A stretch of DNA of 64,000 nt from Salminus brasiliensis (lineage: Eukaryota > Chordata > Actinopteri > Characiformes > Bryconidae). Location of the stretch: contig NC_132901.1 of the NCBI RefSeq assembly GCF_030463535.1, positions 4,224,640 to 4,288,639 on the forward strand. The letters run 5' to 3'. Positions 63,925 to 64,000 of this stretch are shown here, one piece after another. The notes under the pieces were generated by a model. The model did no database searches. It was given only the letters and a program-made list of their open reading frames with translations, and was not told the origin of the DNA. Both the position numbers and the translations under genes were made by a program. Each line of letters opens with the position of its first letter. Positions within the stretch are counted from its first letter, which is position 1.

Positions 63925-64000
63925 TTAGCCATAACATTAAAACCACCTCAAGCCACCAAAACAGCTCTGACCCGTTGAGGCATGAACTCCACAAGACCTC
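63925..64000 (-). mobile_element. End of a Tc1-like element
   Basis: The inverse strand reads 'catgcctcaacgggtcagag' then 'ggttttaatgttatggct', the C-terminal coding end and terminal repeat of a common fish Tc1-type family. Similar pieces occur at 59,940-60,020 and 51,624. Confidence 0.65.

Overview
The window is vertebrate, almost certainly teleost, nuclear DNA. Short exons with GT/AG borders sit in long AT-rich introns full of (CA)n and (CT)n microsatellites and of fish-type repeats: tRNA-derived SINEs, Tc1/mariner remnants, an hAT-like MITE family and a non-LTR retrotransposon 3' fragment. An otophysan fish is my guess from the repeat style only. No bacterial genes, CRISPR arrays or viral genes were seen.

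Region 1 (1-39,900): most of an AMPA glutamate receptor gene, gria2, on the + strand. Exons equivalent to mammalian exons 3-13, both mutually exclusive flop and flip exons, and two alternative C-terminal exons are present. Exon sizes (240, 197, 54, 159, 168, 105, 108, 207, 368, 199, 248, 115/115) follow the family almost exactly. Exons 1-2 lie before the window, so bases 1-14,878 are intron. The gene keeps the RNA-editing signature of GluA2: a genomic glutamine codon (CAG) at the pore Q/R site with candidate intronic pairing partners, and the R/G-site hairpin spanning the exon 13/intron boundary. Unexplained structure lies between flop and flip: a CpG-rich block, and a nearly perfect 18-bp hairpin ending 14 bases before the flip exon.

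Region 2 (39,900-45,200): gria2 3' end and intergenic DNA with SINE and LINE debris and an AGCAACC-type minisatellite.

Region 3 (45,200-50,700): complete tmem144 on the + strand (11 coding exons, 361 residues) with a GC-rich promoter-like region upstream. gria2 and tmem144 are also neighbours on human chromosome 4q32, so the synteny looks ancestral.

Region 4 (52,500-64,000): a cluster of type II membrane C-type lectins of the CD209/ASGR kind. Gene A (+) has six exons, a coiled-coil neck and a one-base frameshift in a poly-A run. Gene B (-) is intact with five exons and 251 residues and faces gene A tail to tail. Gene C (-) is cut by the window end, with only its last two exons present. They differ in their sugar-binding motifs (EPS/WND in A, EPN/WAD in B and C).

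The three loci do not form one pathway: a synaptic receptor, a putative multi-pass transporter, and immune-type lectins. The strongest leads for follow-up are the RNA structures in gria2 (Q/R, R/G and the flip-side hairpin), a cluster of RFX X-box-like sites in intron 13, and the gene A frameshift.
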